Shown in pieces: positions 1-8,467 of a DNA stretch of 41,329 nucleotides. Origin of the DNA: Oscillospiraceae bacterium (GTDB lineage: Bacteria > Bacillota > Clostridia > Oscillospirales > CAG-272). The stretch covers positions 1 through 41,329 of the forward strand of contig SVSX01000013.1 in NCBI GenBank assembly GCA_015064085.1. Direction: 5' to 3'. The first letter of the stretch is position 1; every line of letters starts with the position of its first letter. The notes beneath the pieces are model-generated. The model saw only the letters and a list, made by a program, of their open reading frames with translations, had not been told where the DNA came from and did no database searches. The position numbers were made by a program, and so were the translations under genes.

Positions 1-37
1 CTCGTCGGGAATACTACCTAATTTGACGCTTCAATAC

Positions 38-75
38 TATTTTTTTTGACTGCCTTGCGACAGTCTTTTCTCTGC
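38..75. terminator. weak hairpin, possible terminator
   Basis: A short inverted repeat (GACTG...CAGTC) is flanked by T-runs on both sides, so it could end transcription of the minus-strand locus A. The stem is only about five or six base pairs, so this is a weak call. Confidence 0.3.
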
Positions 76-141
76 GCTCATTTTTAGGCAAGGCGAAGCA
101 CGACTGTTAGTTATCTGTTTCAAACTTGAGCCTCCTTTTGT

Positions 142-185
142 TATCTCTGTGTAATTCCATACAGAGAATTTAATTGATCAGTGGA
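142..185 (-). repeat. 44-base tail repeat, locus A copy (divergent)
   Basis: Read on the minus strand, this block matches 41 of 44 positions of the blocks at 17420-17463 and 19081-19124. It encodes LSTDQLNSLYGITQR followed by a stop. Here it lies just downstream of the membrane protein gene and is cut off from any upstream coding body: a stop codon lies a few codons before it in this frame. An AGGAGG-like site follows, as if another gene once began there, but only a short open frame without recognisable content is visible. Confidence 0.8.
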
Positions 186-190
186 TAAAT

Positions 191-730
191 TCAGTCAGCC
201 TGAACCTCGGGGGGGAAGTCATTCTCCGAGGTTACATTCTCTTGTGCGGGAATTTTTGCTTCTGCCTTTTTTGCTTTTCTTCTCTTTATAGTCAAGACTG
301 TGCTGACACATACATCGGCAAATATAATGAGAAGCAAATCAAAAAGGCTACAATAAGTCGTGATGAAAATTAAGAATGAAATCTCCTCACTTTTTGATGG
401 TGGTACAGGACCAATGCTTCCAGGAGTCAGCACAAAACTTAAGAAGCAAACCCATAATGAAAATATTAGTAGATATACAATTGATGCAATCAATATATAT
501 CGCCAAGGAGCGGTAAAATCTTTTCTTTTAATGATAAAATACATTGCTGTTACAATAGAGCGGAAAAAAAGTAATACTAAAAACCCACACAAATATAAAT
601 TTGTATTAGTTAAATCTAAAATGCAATATATAACAATAGCTGCAACAACATACAGCAGATGGAAGAAAAGGATATAGCAAATGTTTTTCACTATTATTTT
701 AAGATAAGTTTCTTTGAATTTTTCTATCAT
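191..730 (-). CDS. four-TM membrane protein, locus A paralogue
   Basis: This 179-residue protein of unknown function has about four hydrophobic membrane segments and a charged Lys/Ala-rich C-terminal tail ending SENDFPPEVQAD. The start is placed at the ATG ending at 730, giving MIEKFKETYL, because an AAAGGAG site precedes it and the paralogue at 17479 starts identically; the upstream ATG at 769 only adds a segment that reads through the ribosome binding site. The first eleven and last roughly 27 residues nearly match the protein at 17479-17985, while the middle is much less alike. Shared family features are YFI(I/V)K, a PWRY motif and a late Asp/Cys-containing helix. It stands alone behind its own sigma-A promoter at 799-827. 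An immunity-type or envelope role is conceivable but unsupported by any recognised domain. Confidence 0.75.
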   Translation of the reverse strand: MIEKFKETYLKIIVKNICYILFFHLLYVVAAIVIYCILDLTNTNLYLCGFLVLLFFRSIVTAMYFIIKRKDFTAPWRYILIASIVYLLIFSLWVCFLSFVLTPGSIGPVPPSKSEEISFLIFITTYCSLFDLLLIIFADVCVSTVLTIKRRKAKKAEAKIPAQENVTSENDFPPEVQAD

Positions 731-798
731 ATCCAATCTCCTTTCTATCTCTGTGTAATATCCTTTCATTTTTGTTTGTGCGCTTATTGCACAGTTTT

Positions 799-827
799 AT
801 TATAGCACATTCTCCTTTTTTGGTCAA
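799..827 (-). promoter_or_regulatory. sigma-A promoter of locus A
   Basis: On the minus strand TTGACC (822-827) and TATAAT (799-804) are separated by 17 bases, with TGTGC just before the -10 box. The promoter and the following leader, which has a small TGTGC/GCGCACA hairpin and AAAAATGAAAGGA, closely match the promoter of locus B at 14652-14680. Confidence 0.85.
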
Positions 828-882
828 GTATAAATTGAAAGGTAGGATTTTGGGGAATAAGAGAGATGATCGTCACACGCTC

Positions 883-911
883 TTGACAAAAGCTTATAAA
901 TGTGATATTAT
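883..911 (+). promoter_or_regulatory. sigma-A promoter of rimO-pgsA
   Basis: TTGACA (883-888) and TATTAT (906-911) with a 17-base spacer ending in TGTGA. It lies 55 bases upstream of the rimO start and is the only good promoter before the rimO-pgsA pair. Confidence 0.8.
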
Positions 912-965
912 TTAATGTGGTGGAGTATGTAGATACTCATATAACGTTTGAAAGGTACATAATAT

Positions 966-2318
966 ATGAAAATTGGTTTTGTTTCTCTTGGCTGTCCGAA
1001 AAATCAGCTCGACACCGAGGTAATGCTTCACGAGCTTATGGCGGAGGGCTATGAGATAACTCCCGAGGAGACCGAGGCGGAGATCGTCATAATAAACACC
1101 TGCGGATTTATCGAGAGCGCTAAAAAGGAGGCTATCGACAATATCCTTGATATTGCCTGGCTGAAAAATCACAACGGACTCCGCGGTATTATAGTTACGG
1201 GCTGTCTCGCGGAGAGATATAGAGAGTCGATACTCGAGGAATTCCCCGAGGTGGATGCCGTTCTCGGCGTTGGAAGCATCCACAATATCGTTGATGCCGT
1301 AAGATTTGTGACCGAGAAGAAAAAGAAGAGTCAGAAATATTCCTCCTTTGAGGACAAGGAGCAGGTAAGGCTCGGGGGAGACAGAGTTCTCACCACACCC
1401 GAGTACACCGCATATCTGAAGATCGCCGAGGGCTGCGACAACAGATGCGCCTATTGCGCGATCCCCGCGATACGCGGAAAATTCAGAAGCCGCCCCATTG
1501 AGGATATCGTTGCCGAGGCGAAGCAGCTTGAGGCGCTCGGTGTGAGAGAGCTGACTGTCGTTGCTCAGGATACTACAAGATACGGTAAGGATATTTACGG
1601 TGAGTACAGCCTTCACAAGCTCCTCCGCGCGATTACCGACGCTACCGAGATCCCTTGGATAAGGATACTTTACTGCTATCCCGACAAGATCACTGACGAG
1701 CTTGTTGCCGAGATGAGGGATAATCCGAGGATACTCAAATATATAGACCTGCCCATTCAGCACATAAGCGACCGTATGCTCACGGCAATGAACCGCCACG
1801 GAGACTCGAAGACGGTTCGTGAGACGGTTGCGAAGCTTCGCCGCGAGATCCCCGACATCGTGATAAGGACCACCTTCATTGTGGGCTTCCCAGGGGAGAG
1901 CGAGGAGGATTTTGAAGAGCTTCTTGAGTTCGTTAAGGAATCAAAATTCGAGCACGCCGGTGTTTTCACCTATTCAAGGGAGGAGGACACTCCCGCTTAC
2001 GACTTTGAGGATCAGATCGACGAGCAGGTCAAGCAGGACAGAATGGATATCATTATGCGTGAGCAGCTTGATATCAATGAGGCGAGAAACCGCGGAATGA
2101 TAGGGAAGACCATCACCGTTCTTTGCGAGGACTTTGACCCTGTCAGCGAAACCCACTTTGGCAGAAGCGAGGCTGATGCCCCCGAGATCGACGGTAAGGT
2201 GTATTTCCGTGCCGACACGAGAGTTGCCCCGGGCAGCTTCGTTAAGGTCAAGGTGAGAGACGTACTCGATTATGATCTTATAGGCAGACTTGTAACGAAA
2301 GAGCAGAAGGAGAATTGA
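966..2318 (+). CDS. rimO: ribosomal protein S12 methylthiotransferase RimO
   Basis: RimO is a radical-SAM enzyme that adds a methylthio group to a conserved aspartate of ribosomal protein S12. The 450 residues match the family length. The N-terminal MTTase domain opens with MKIGFVSLGCPKNQLDTE and carries the three cluster cysteines at about 10, 46 and 80. The radical-SAM motif CDNRCAYC (Cys157, Cys161, Cys164) follows, then a TIM barrel and a C-terminal TRAM domain from about residue 375. The SLGCPKN start and overall fit separate it from MiaB, which it could otherwise be. It is followed four bases later by pgsA, so the two are probably cotranscribed. Confidence 0.95.
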   Translation: MKIGFVSLGCPKNQLDTEVMLHELMAEGYEITPEETEAEIVIINTCGFIESAKKEAIDNILDIAWLKNHNGLRGIIVTGCLAERYRESILEEFPEVDAVLGVGSIHNIVDAVRFVTEKKKKSQKYSSFEDKEQVRLGGDRVLTTPEYTAYLKIAEGCDNRCAYCAIPAIRGKFRSRPIEDIVAEAKQLEALGVRELTVVAQDTTRYGKDIYGEYSLHKLLRAITDATEIPWIRILYCYPDKITDELVAEMRDNPRILKYIDLPIQHISDRMLTAMNRHGDSKTVRETVAKLRREIPDIVIRTTFIVGFPGESEEDFEELLEFVKESKFEHAGVFTYSREEDTPAYDFEDQIDEQVKQDRMDIIMREQLDINEARNRGMIGKTITVLCEDFDPVSETHFGRSEADAPEIDGKVYFRADTRVAPGSFVKVKVRDVLDYDLIGRLVTKEQKEN

Positions 2319-2322
2319 TAAA

Positions 2323-2934
2323 ATGAAACTTAATCTACCCAATAAGCTGACCGTGCTCAGACTTTGTTTAGTACCCGTTTTCCTTGTTATCGGAATCCTG
2401 CCCGAAAGCATCATTCCCCGCGTGATCTGGTGCGTACTTTGCGCGGCGATCTTCATTGGCACGGCGCTTACCGATATGTTTGACGGAAAGATAGCAAGGC
2501 GTGACAATCTTATCACCGATTTCGGAAAATTCCTCGACCCCGTTGCCGATAAGTTTATGGTCATCGGCGCGCTGTTTGTCATACTTTACCGCTTCGAAAA
2601 TCTTAAGCTCGGAATGCTTGTGACACTTATAATCATTGTTTTCCGTGAGCTTGCGGTCACCTCAATGCGCCTTGTTGTGTCAACAGGAGAGGGTATCGTT
2701 GTGGCGGCAAACTCCCTTGGAAAGATCAAGACGGTGTCGCAGATCGTATTTGTTTCAACCGTTTTCCTCGAGCCCGTGGTGGAGTTCCTCGTCGAGCTTA
2801 TTTTCGAGGACAATATGATGCACGGTATATACCCCCTCACCTGGCTCACAATGGCGTTTACACTTGTGATGACTGTCTGGTCGGGAGTGAACTACATAAA
2901 GTCATATTGGAAATACCTCGATCCCGAAAAATGA
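2323..2934 (+). CDS. pgsA: CDP-diacylglycerol--glycerol-3-phosphate 3-phosphatidyltransferase
   Basis: PgsA joins CDP-diacylglycerol and glycerol-3-phosphate to make phosphatidylglycerol phosphate, the committed step to phosphatidylglycerol and cardiolipin. The 203-residue membrane protein carries the full CDP-alcohol phosphotransferase signature: D54-G55, A58-R59, G68, D72 and D76 (FDGKIARR...GKFLDPVADK). Several hydrophobic helices follow. It starts four bases after rimO, a linkage common in Clostridia, and ends before a strong hairpin terminator. Other members of the superfamily, such as phosphatidylserine synthase, are less likely given the length and the neighbour. Confidence 0.93.
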   Translation: MKLNLPNKLTVLRLCLVPVFLVIGILPESIIPRVIWCVLCAAIFIGTALTDMFDGKIARRDNLITDFGKFLDPVADKFMVIGALFVILYRFENLKLGMLVTLIIIVFRELAVTSMRLVVSTGEGIVVAANSLGKIKTVSQIVFVSTVFLEPVVEFLVELIFEDNMMHGIYPLTWLTMAFTLVMTVWSGVNYIKSYWKYLDPEK

Positions 2935-2955
2935 TCTGAGCCGAATTTATAAATA

Positions 2956-3011
2956 AAAAGGCTGTCGATGCGTGCCTGCTTAAAGCAGATGCGCTGCGAC
3001 AGCTTTTTTTC
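2956..3011 (+). terminator. rho-independent terminator after pgsA
   Basis: A hairpin with outer stem GGCTGTCG/CGACAGC is followed by seven T residues. It lies between convergent genes and reaches the stop of the ThrE-family gene at 3010. It belongs to a group of GGCTGTC-type terminators recurring in this window. Confidence 0.85.
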
Positions 3012-4275
3012 AGCGTTTATTTTTTCTTTTTGTTATCACTCCGAAAAGCAGCCCGAATACTACCGACACCGCCATTATGCCGCACGCCATACCAAGACCT
3101 ATCTGCACAGCTGTGCTTATGTGGGAGAGGGCGGAGGAGGGGGCTTTTGATATCAGCGAGACCATCGCGTTGTAGAGTGAGCCCCCGGGTACTATCGGGA
3201 TCGCGCAAGGAACAAGAAAAACGATAGTCGGCGCTTTGAGCGTTCTCGCGAGTACCTCGGCAAAAAGAGCGAAGAAGAGCGACGAGAAAACAGCGCAGAT
3301 AAAAGGAGACGCGCCGAGTGAGTCACAGAGAAAATAGATGAAATACGTTCCGAATCCGCCAAGAGCCACGGGGATAAGATGTCTTGGATGGGCGTTGAAT
3401 ATCAGCGCAAACGCAAGAGCGCCCACCGTTGCGCCCACAAGCTGAAGGGGGGCTGTGTTCAGCGCGGCATTTGGCAGGATTCCTTTGCCCACAAGTATCA
3501 TCGACACCGAATATCCGAGTGCGATCATAAATGCCGAGATACACGCCCTCACTATCTCAAGAGAGCCCGAGAGCAGGTCTCCGCAAAGGAGATTTCTTAC
3601 CGCCGTTCCGAAGGCAAGTCCGGGGATAAGCAGCATCACCGTGCCGATGATTATTGCCGCGCCGTCAGAGCCGATGCCGAATATCACCGAAATACAGGCA
3701 ATAGCTCCCGCTATGAAGGAGTTTATAGCAAGCTTTGCCATTTGATTTATGGCGGGGGTTTTGGTCTGATCTATAAGAAATATCGCCACACCGATGAAGG
3801 CGGCAATAAGTCCGTCGCCGAGGCTTCCTCCGAAAAACAGAGTGAAGGCAAGGGCGGCGAGAGCCGAGGCGAAGAGACGAACGATTGGGGGATAAATTCG
3901 TTTCCTTTTTGCCTTTTCTATCCTTGCGCGGAGCTCGTCAAGAGAGGGCGGGGCTTTGCAGACCTCTCGTGAAATGTTGTTGAAGAGCTCTAACTTGAAG
4001 AGATTATTTGATATACCCTTGATCCTTCGGGTCTGACTTGAATATTCTCCGTTTTCAAGGCGAATAGCCGCGATGATCACCGAGGGAAGGGTAAAGACCT
4101 CGGCATTGCAAGCGCCGTAGGCGCGGCAGACACGCTCGACGGTGTCCTCTATTCTGTTTATTTCACCGCCGCTTTTCAACATTGCCTCGCCGATGTCGAG
4201 AGCGAGGCAGAGAATAAGGTCGGCTTTTCCCGACGAGGGTGGGGAATTCTTTATAAATTCTATATCATTTGTCAT
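3010..4275 (-). CDS. threonine/serine exporter family protein (ThrE-like)
   Basis: This 421-residue protein has the two-part ThrE layout: an N-terminal soluble stretch of about 120 residues (GEAMLKSGGEINRIEDTVERVCRAYG) followed by about five membrane segments, then a second block of about five membrane segments resembling the YjjB/ThrE_2 half. In many bacteria the halves are separate genes (yjjP and yjjB); here they are fused. Known members export threonine, serine or small dicarboxylates by proton motive force, but the substrate here cannot be read from sequence. It is monocistronic or nearly so, convergent with pgsA, and its stop overlaps the pgsA terminator. Confidence 0.85.
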   Translation of the reverse strand: MTNDIEFIKNSPPSSGKADLILCLALDIGEAMLKSGGEINRIEDTVERVCRAYGACNAEVFTLPSVIIAAIRLENGEYSSQTRRIKGISNNLFKLELFNNISREVCKAPPSLDELRARIEKAKRKRIYPPIVRLFASALAALAFTLFFGGSLGDGLIAAFIGVAIFLIDQTKTPAINQMAKLAINSFIAGAIACISVIFGIGSDGAAIIIGTVMLLIPGLAFGTAVRNLLCGDLLSGSLEIVRACISAFMIALGYSVSMILVGKGILPNAALNTAPLQLVGATVGALAFALIFNAHPRHLIPVALGGFGTYFIYFLCDSLGASPFICAVFSSLFFALFAEVLARTLKAPTIVFLVPCAIPIVPGGSLYNAMVSLISKAPSSALSHISTAVQIGLGMACGIMAVSVVFGLLFGVITKRKNKR

Positions 4276-4332
4276 AAATCTGACTTCCTTTATTTATTAG
4301 ACTATTATTTTAGCATATTCGCCCACGCTTGT

Positions 4333-4378
4333 CAAGAAAAAAAGGGGCTGTCACAAGTCAAAATTGTGACAGCCTTTT
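4333..4378 (-). terminator. rho-independent terminator after the lipoprotein gene
   Basis: On the minus strand a GGCTGTCACA...TGTGACAGCC stem is followed by CC and a run of eight T residues. It lies directly after the stop of the lipoprotein gene ending at 4384. Confidence 0.9.
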
Positions 4379-4383
4379 GGTAT

Positions 4384-5346
4384 CTATTCGATCGGAATGA
4401 ATAAAAATATCATCTCGCTGGCTTTTTCGGAGCTAAAGTAGGTGCCGTATGGGGTAGAATCGACCCAAAGACAAAATTCCATTGCGTGTCGACCGTCATA
4501 GAGCCTTGTGAGTCTTACGTATTCTATGGTTGCCGTGTAGTCGATGACGTAGCCTTCAAAGATTTCGGCTATCTTTTCGTCAACGTACTTTTTCATCTCT
4601 AAGATCTCATCAAGAGAGGGCGGCTCTTTGTCTCCGAGATAACCCGAGTTGTTCTTGTAACTGACAATATCACCGTATTTGTTGACCTCTACATCAAAGG
4701 TCTCGAAGGTCTCAACACCGTTTATGCAACGCACATATTTGAAAAGCGTAGTTCCTTTTTCCGTAGTACTATCGTCGGCTTCTAAAAAAGCTTTGCTGTT
4801 TTTGACCTTGGAGGCAAGAAATTCCTCTGCGATCTCGCTTTTGCTAAGATGATCGAGCTCTTGGGCGTTGCTGCTTTCCTTTTTGGCGTAATAGCTGTCA
4901 CCGTAGTAGCATCCTACGTATGCCACTTGATTTGTGATCGTGTTAACACCCGCGGAAAGTGAGAAGTCGTTGTCGGTGTAGTCATATTCGTCGATATTGG
5001 TGTAGAGCGATACTGTGTTTCTGACAGAGCCCGAGTAGCTCAGGGTTTTCTTGATACCGTTGATCTTTATAGACAGTGTCGGAGCTGCGTTTTCGTTTGT
5101 AAAGCTCTCATAGTAGGTGTCGCTGTCGGGGAGATTAGGTACGTCGTCAGGCCTGTTTGGATTGCCATAGGTTGAAATAAGGTAAGGGCGGTATTCAAGA
5201 ACTGTATATTTGGGCTCAAGTGGCTCTGTTGCGGTTGTAGTCGTTTCTGCCGTCGTCGTGACCTCGGGAGGGGTGTCTCCCTCGTTGCAGGAAGCAAGGA
5301 GAGAAAAAATGAGTAATAGGGCTAATACTAAAGATATTTTTTTCAT
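4384..5346 (-). CDS. hypothetical lipoprotein
   Basis: A 320-residue secreted lipoprotein with no family I recognise. The start is the ATG ending at 5346 because it gives a normal lipoprotein signal peptide (MKKISLVLALLLIFSLLASC, lipobox cysteine at 20) and has a GGAAG ribosome binding site; the longer open frame upstream would put a hydrophilic stretch before the signal. A Thr-rich linker (TTTAETTTTATEP) follows the cysteine. The remainder is a soluble extracytoplasmic domain with many Tyr, Asp and Ser residues. It is alone between its own promoter (5402-5430) and terminator. Confidence 0.8.
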   Translation of the reverse strand: MKKISLVLALLLIFSLLASCNEGDTPPEVTTTAETTTTATEPLEPKYTVLEYRPYLISTYGNPNRPDDVPNLPDSDTYYESFTNENAAPTLSIKINGIKKTLSYSGSVRNTVSLYTNIDEYDYTDNDFSLSAGVNTITNQVAYVGCYYGDSYYAKKESSNAQELDHLSKSEIAEEFLASKVKNSKAFLEADDSTTEKGTTLFKYVRCINGVETFETFDVEVNKYGDIVSYKNNSGYLGDKEPPSLDEILEMKKYVDEKIAEIFEGYVIDYTATIEYVRLTRLYDGRHAMEFCLWVDSTPYGTYFSSEKASEMIFLFIPIE

Positions 5347-5401
5347 ATTTTTTCTTCCTTTCATTTTTTGTTTTTTGTGCATTTCTCCTATGCACATCTT
5401 T

Positions 5402-5430
5402 ATTTTAGCATAAAATGGTTTGTTTGTCAA
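5402..5430 (-). promoter_or_regulatory. sigma-A promoter of the lipoprotein gene
   Basis: On the minus strand TTGACA (5425-5430) and TAAAAT (5402-5407) are 17 bases apart, with TATGC before the -10 box. Confidence 0.8.
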
Positions 5431-5565
5431 TGGTTTTTTGCACCGCTGACATTCCCCCTCGCGGACTACCCGACGCCGTTTGCGGCAAAAATGACAGGAT
5501 AGTTATCTTTCACTTACGGTCAAATCATTTGAAACAAAAAGCCTTTTTCATTGATGCTTGTCCGA

Positions 5566-5594
5566 TTGACAAGCGCCTGCTTTTGTGATATAAT
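5566..5594 (+). promoter_or_regulatory. sigma-A promoter of the ABC transporter gene
   Basis: TTGACA (5566-5571) and TATAAT (5589-5594) have a 17-base spacer ending TGTGA. This is a near-consensus promoter 50 bases before the start codon. Confidence 0.88.
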
Positions 5595-5643
5595 TTATAA
5601 GTTATAATAATCTTAGCAATATATGGCACAGGAGATTTAAAGA

Positions 5644-7401
5644 ATGAAAAAAGAAAAAAAGGGAAGCATACGGCTTATCGCAAAATTCCTTCCTTATTAT
5701 AAAAAATACAAATGGATAATGGTCTTCGATCTTTTCTGCGCAATGCTCACCACCGTTTGTGAGCTTATATTGCCGCTGATCGTCCGTGAGATAACCAATG
5801 CCGCCACAAGCTCCCCTATGGCGCTGACACTTGAGCTGATACTTAAATGCGGAATTCTCTATCTTGCCCTGAGACTTATTGACACCGTGGCGAATTACTA
5901 TATGGCGTCGGTAGGTCATATTATGGGAACACGGATCGAGACCGATATGCGCCGCGATTTCTTCGGACATCTTCAGAAGCTGTCCTTCTCCTATTACGAT
6001 AACGCCAAGGTCGGCTCACTTATGTCGAGAATAACAAGCGACCTCTTTGATATCACCGAGTTTGCGCATCACTGTCCCGAGGAATTCTTTATCGCGGGAA
6101 TAAAGATAGTCTGCTCTTTTGCGATACTCTGCACGATGAGTGTGCCGCTGACGCTGATCGTATTTGCGGTGATACCGCCAATGATCCTTATCCTCACCGT
6201 CTTCAACCGACGTATGCGCGCGGGCTTTAAGGAGTCGAGAGTGCAGATCGGAGAGCTGAACTCGGGTATTGAGGACAGCCTTCTCGGAATTCGTGTGGTC
6301 AAATCCTTTGCCAACGAGAAGATCGAGGAGGAAAAGTTTGAGAAGGGAAACCTGAAATTCCTTTCGATAAAGAAAAAGGTCTACCACGCAATGGCTGGAT
6401 TTCAGTCCTCGACCCGCTTCTTTGACGGACTTATGTATATCATCGTCGTTGTGGCGGGTGCGCTCTTTATGATGAAGGGTGACATTAATGCCGCCGACTA
6501 TATGGCATACCTGATGTTTGTTACAACTCTTCTTACCTCAATAAGAAGAATAGTTGAGTTTGCCGAGCAATTTCAGCGCGGACTCACGGGCATCGAGCGC
6601 TTTTGCGAGATCGTGGACACCGAGCCCGAGATCAAGGACGCAAAGGACGCGAGTGATATCGGCGAGGTGAAGGGAGACATTGAGTTCAAGAACGTTTCCT
6701 TTAGATATGAGACCGAAAACAAAAACGTGCTGTCACACCTTGACCTCAAGGTGAGGGCAGGGGAGAGTGTGGCTCTTGTCGGACCTTCAGGCGGTGGAAA
6801 GACCACTCTTTGCTCACTGATCCCCAGGTTTTACGACACCACGTCGGGTGATATAACGATCGATGGCAGATCTATAAAGAGCGTTACGATGAAGTCGCTC
6901 AGAGAGAAGATCGGAGTCGTGGCTCAGGACGTTTACCTTTTCTCGGGAACGATAAAAGAGAACATAGCCTACGGAAAGACCGACGCTACCGATGAGGAAA
7001 TACGTGAGGCGGCTCGCCTTGCGGGTGCTGACGAGTTTATAGAGGCTCTGCCTCAGGGCTACGATACCTACGTCGGCGAGCGCGGAGTCAAGCTCTCGGG
7101 CGGACAGAAGCAGAGAATATCAATTGCCCGTGTCTTTCTGAAAAATCCCCCTATCCTCATACTTGACGAGGCGACCAGCGCCCTCGACAACGAAAGCGAG
7201 AAGCTTGTGCAGAGATCTCTCGAAAAGCTCGCGAAGGGAAGGACCAGCTTTACGATTGCTCACCGTCTCACCACAATAAGAAATGCCGATCGAATTCTCG
7301 TGCTCACCGAGAACGGCATAGAGGAGAGCGGTACTCACGAGGAGCTTGTTGCCAAGGGCGGCATATACAGTGAGCTTTATAAGATGTACTCCGAAATGTA
7401 A
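5644..7401 (+). CDS. ABC transporter, fused permease and ATP-binding protein (exporter type)
   Basis: A 585-residue half-transporter of the MsbA/LmrA/multidrug type, expected to dimerise in the membrane and export a lipid, peptide or drug. Residues about 1-320 form the six-helix transmembrane domain. The nucleotide-binding domain has Walker A GPSGGGKTT near residue 380, Q-loop VVAQDVYLFSG, signature LSGGQKQR near 484, Walker B ILILDEATSALD near 505, and the switch histidine in TIAHRLTT. All catalytic residues are present. No partner half-transporter is adjacent, so it is probably a homodimer. The substrate cannot be inferred. The gene has its own promoter and terminator. Confidence 0.92.
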   Translation: MKKEKKGSIRLIAKFLPYYKKYKWIMVFDLFCAMLTTVCELILPLIVREITNAATSSPMALTLELILKCGILYLALRLIDTVANYYMASVGHIMGTRIETDMRRDFFGHLQKLSFSYYDNAKVGSLMSRITSDLFDITEFAHHCPEEFFIAGIKIVCSFAILCTMSVPLTLIVFAVIPPMILILTVFNRRMRAGFKESRVQIGELNSGIEDSLLGIRVVKSFANEKIEEEKFEKGNLKFLSIKKKVYHAMAGFQSSTRFFDGLMYIIVVVAGALFMMKGDINAADYMAYLMFVTTLLTSIRRIVEFAEQFQRGLTGIERFCEIVDTEPEIKDAKDASDIGEVKGDIEFKNVSFRYETENKNVLSHLDLKVRAGESVALVGPSGGGKTTLCSLIPRFYDTTSGDITIDGRSIKSVTMKSLREKIGVVAQDVYLFSGTIKENIAYGKTDATDEEIREAARLAGADEFIEALPQGYDTYVGERGVKLSGGQKQRISIARVFLKNPPILILDEATSALDNESEKLVQRSLEKLAKGRTSFTIAHRLTTIRNADRILVLTENGIEESGTHEELVAKGGIYSELYKMYSEM

Positions 7402-7420
7402 CGTCATATTTGCAAGAGCA

Positions 7421-7465
7421 AAAATCGGCTGTCACAGGTCAAAGCTTGTGACAGCCGATTTTTAT
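7421..7465. terminator. bidirectional terminator between convergent genes
   Basis: A long perfect stem (AAAATCGGCTGTCACA with its complement) has A and T runs on both sides, so it can serve both the ABC transporter gene and the convergent AraC gene, whose stop codon it overlaps. Confidence 0.9.
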
Positions 7466-8343
7466 GTGCTTTTTTTCATTGTCCCTATATATTCCGAGGG
7501 GGATATCTCCTCGCTTTTTTTAAACATCGCGCTGAGATAATGGACGGAGGAAAGGTTAAGGGTGTCGGCTATCTTGGTCAAGGACTGCCCCTCCAACAGC
7601 AGCTTTTTTGTCAGCTCTATGCGCAGCGTGCTGAGATATTCCACGATCGTCACGCCATAGGCTCTTTTGAACTCCCTTGTGAGGGTGGTCTTGTTGGTGT
7701 TGAAAAGAAAGCAAAGCTCGTCAATTGCGATCTTTTCGGTAAAGTTTGCCTCAAGATATTCTTTGACCTCACCTATCTGTGGAAAGGAAGATCCATCTCT
7801 CACTCTTTGCTCGGCTCTCTCGTTCTCAAGAATATTTTCCTTCATACGAAGCACCTTTATAAGGAATATCTGCAGATAATTTTTGAGTAGCTGATCCGCG
7901 CCAAAGGCGAAGCCCTCTCGCTTTTTCATTTCTCTTTGATTGGGGACGTCGTAGGGCGGGAGATATACGCTTCTTGCCTCCTTTATTATTTCGGCAAGCA
8001 TCTTCTGAAGCTCGTCGCTCAGCTTGAGCGGCGCGTGTGTGAGGACGTCAAGCTCTCTGCTGTTACTTTCAAAGCCGATAATTATGATATTCGGTGCTGC
8101 GTCCTCACTGCAGGTGAGGGAATGGACCTCTCCCGCGTTGTGGAATATTATATGATTTTCCTTGAGCTTTCCCGTGTAATTTTCCGACTTTATCTCGATC
8201 TTCCCCTTGTCAACGTAGACCAACTCGCAAAAGTCGTGGCTGTCATCAGCCGTGTGAAAGCTTGGCGTAAATTCAAAATAATGCACGTTTGCGAGTCTCG
8301 TTACTAAAAGATCCTCGCGAAATTCCTGTAATACAAACTCCAT
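7462..8343 (-). CDS. AraC-family transcriptional regulator (cupin + HTH)
   Basis: A 293-residue one-component regulator. The N-terminal half is a cupin-like sensing domain (HYFEFTPSFHTADDSHDFCELVYVDKG...HIIFHNAGEVHSL). The C-terminal hundred residues hold two helix-turn-helix motifs, the second ending in LSSVHYLSAMFKKSEEISPSEY, where the usual F-x-x-x-F-K-x-x-x-x-x-P-x-x-Y pattern is recognisable. It is divergent from the creatinase-like gene cluster with 124 bases between starts, so it probably controls that cluster in response to a small molecule, perhaps the cluster's substrate. The ligand is unknown. Confidence 0.9.
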   Translation of the reverse strand: MEFVLQEFREDLLVTRLANVHYFEFTPSFHTADDSHDFCELVYVDKGKIEIKSENYTGKLKENHIIFHNAGEVHSLTCSEDAAPNIIIIGFESNSRELDVLTHAPLKLSDELQKMLAEIIKEARSVYLPPYDVPNQREMKKREGFAFGADQLLKNYLQIFLIKVLRMKENILENERAEQRVRDGSSFPQIGEVKEYLEANFTEKIAIDELCFLFNTNKTTLTREFKRAYGVTIVEYLSTLRIELTKKLLLEGQSLTKIADTLNLSSVHYLSAMFKKSEEISPSEYIGTMKKST

Positions 8344-8467
8344 ATGCCCCTCCGTAGGTCTAAATGTTTACAATATTATACAACATATTTACTATTTTGT
8401 AAAGACAAAAAATAATATGTGTGATAGAATAAAGAAAAAATAAAATAATATAAAGGAGAAATGTACT
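8344..8467. promoter_or_regulatory. divergent promoter/operator region
   Basis: This AT-rich gap holds a forward promoter (AAGACA at 8402-8407, TAGAAT at 8425-8430, 17-base spacer ending TGTGA). It also holds an imperfect inverted repeat, TTTACAA at about 8367 with TTGTAAA near 8397, which is a candidate operator for the AraC-type protein. No clean reverse promoter could be chosen. Confidence 0.55.

Larger units (their letters stand above)
5347..5643. other. intergenic region between divergent genes
   Basis: This 297-base gap holds the lipoprotein promoter and leader (a GTGCAT/ATGCAC hairpin lies between promoter and start), then about 130 bases (5431-5560) in which I see no gene or clear repeat, and then the promoter of the ABC transporter at 5566-5594. 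Confidence 0.6.

Noticed and set aside
912-1799. Long open frame on the strand opposite rimO
   Set aside because: It lies wholly inside rimO, has no ribosome binding site and no recognisable domain, and follows from the codon bias of rimO.
5431-5560. GC-rich segment between divergent genes as a mobile repeat
   Set aside because: No inverted ends or second copy are visible in this window.
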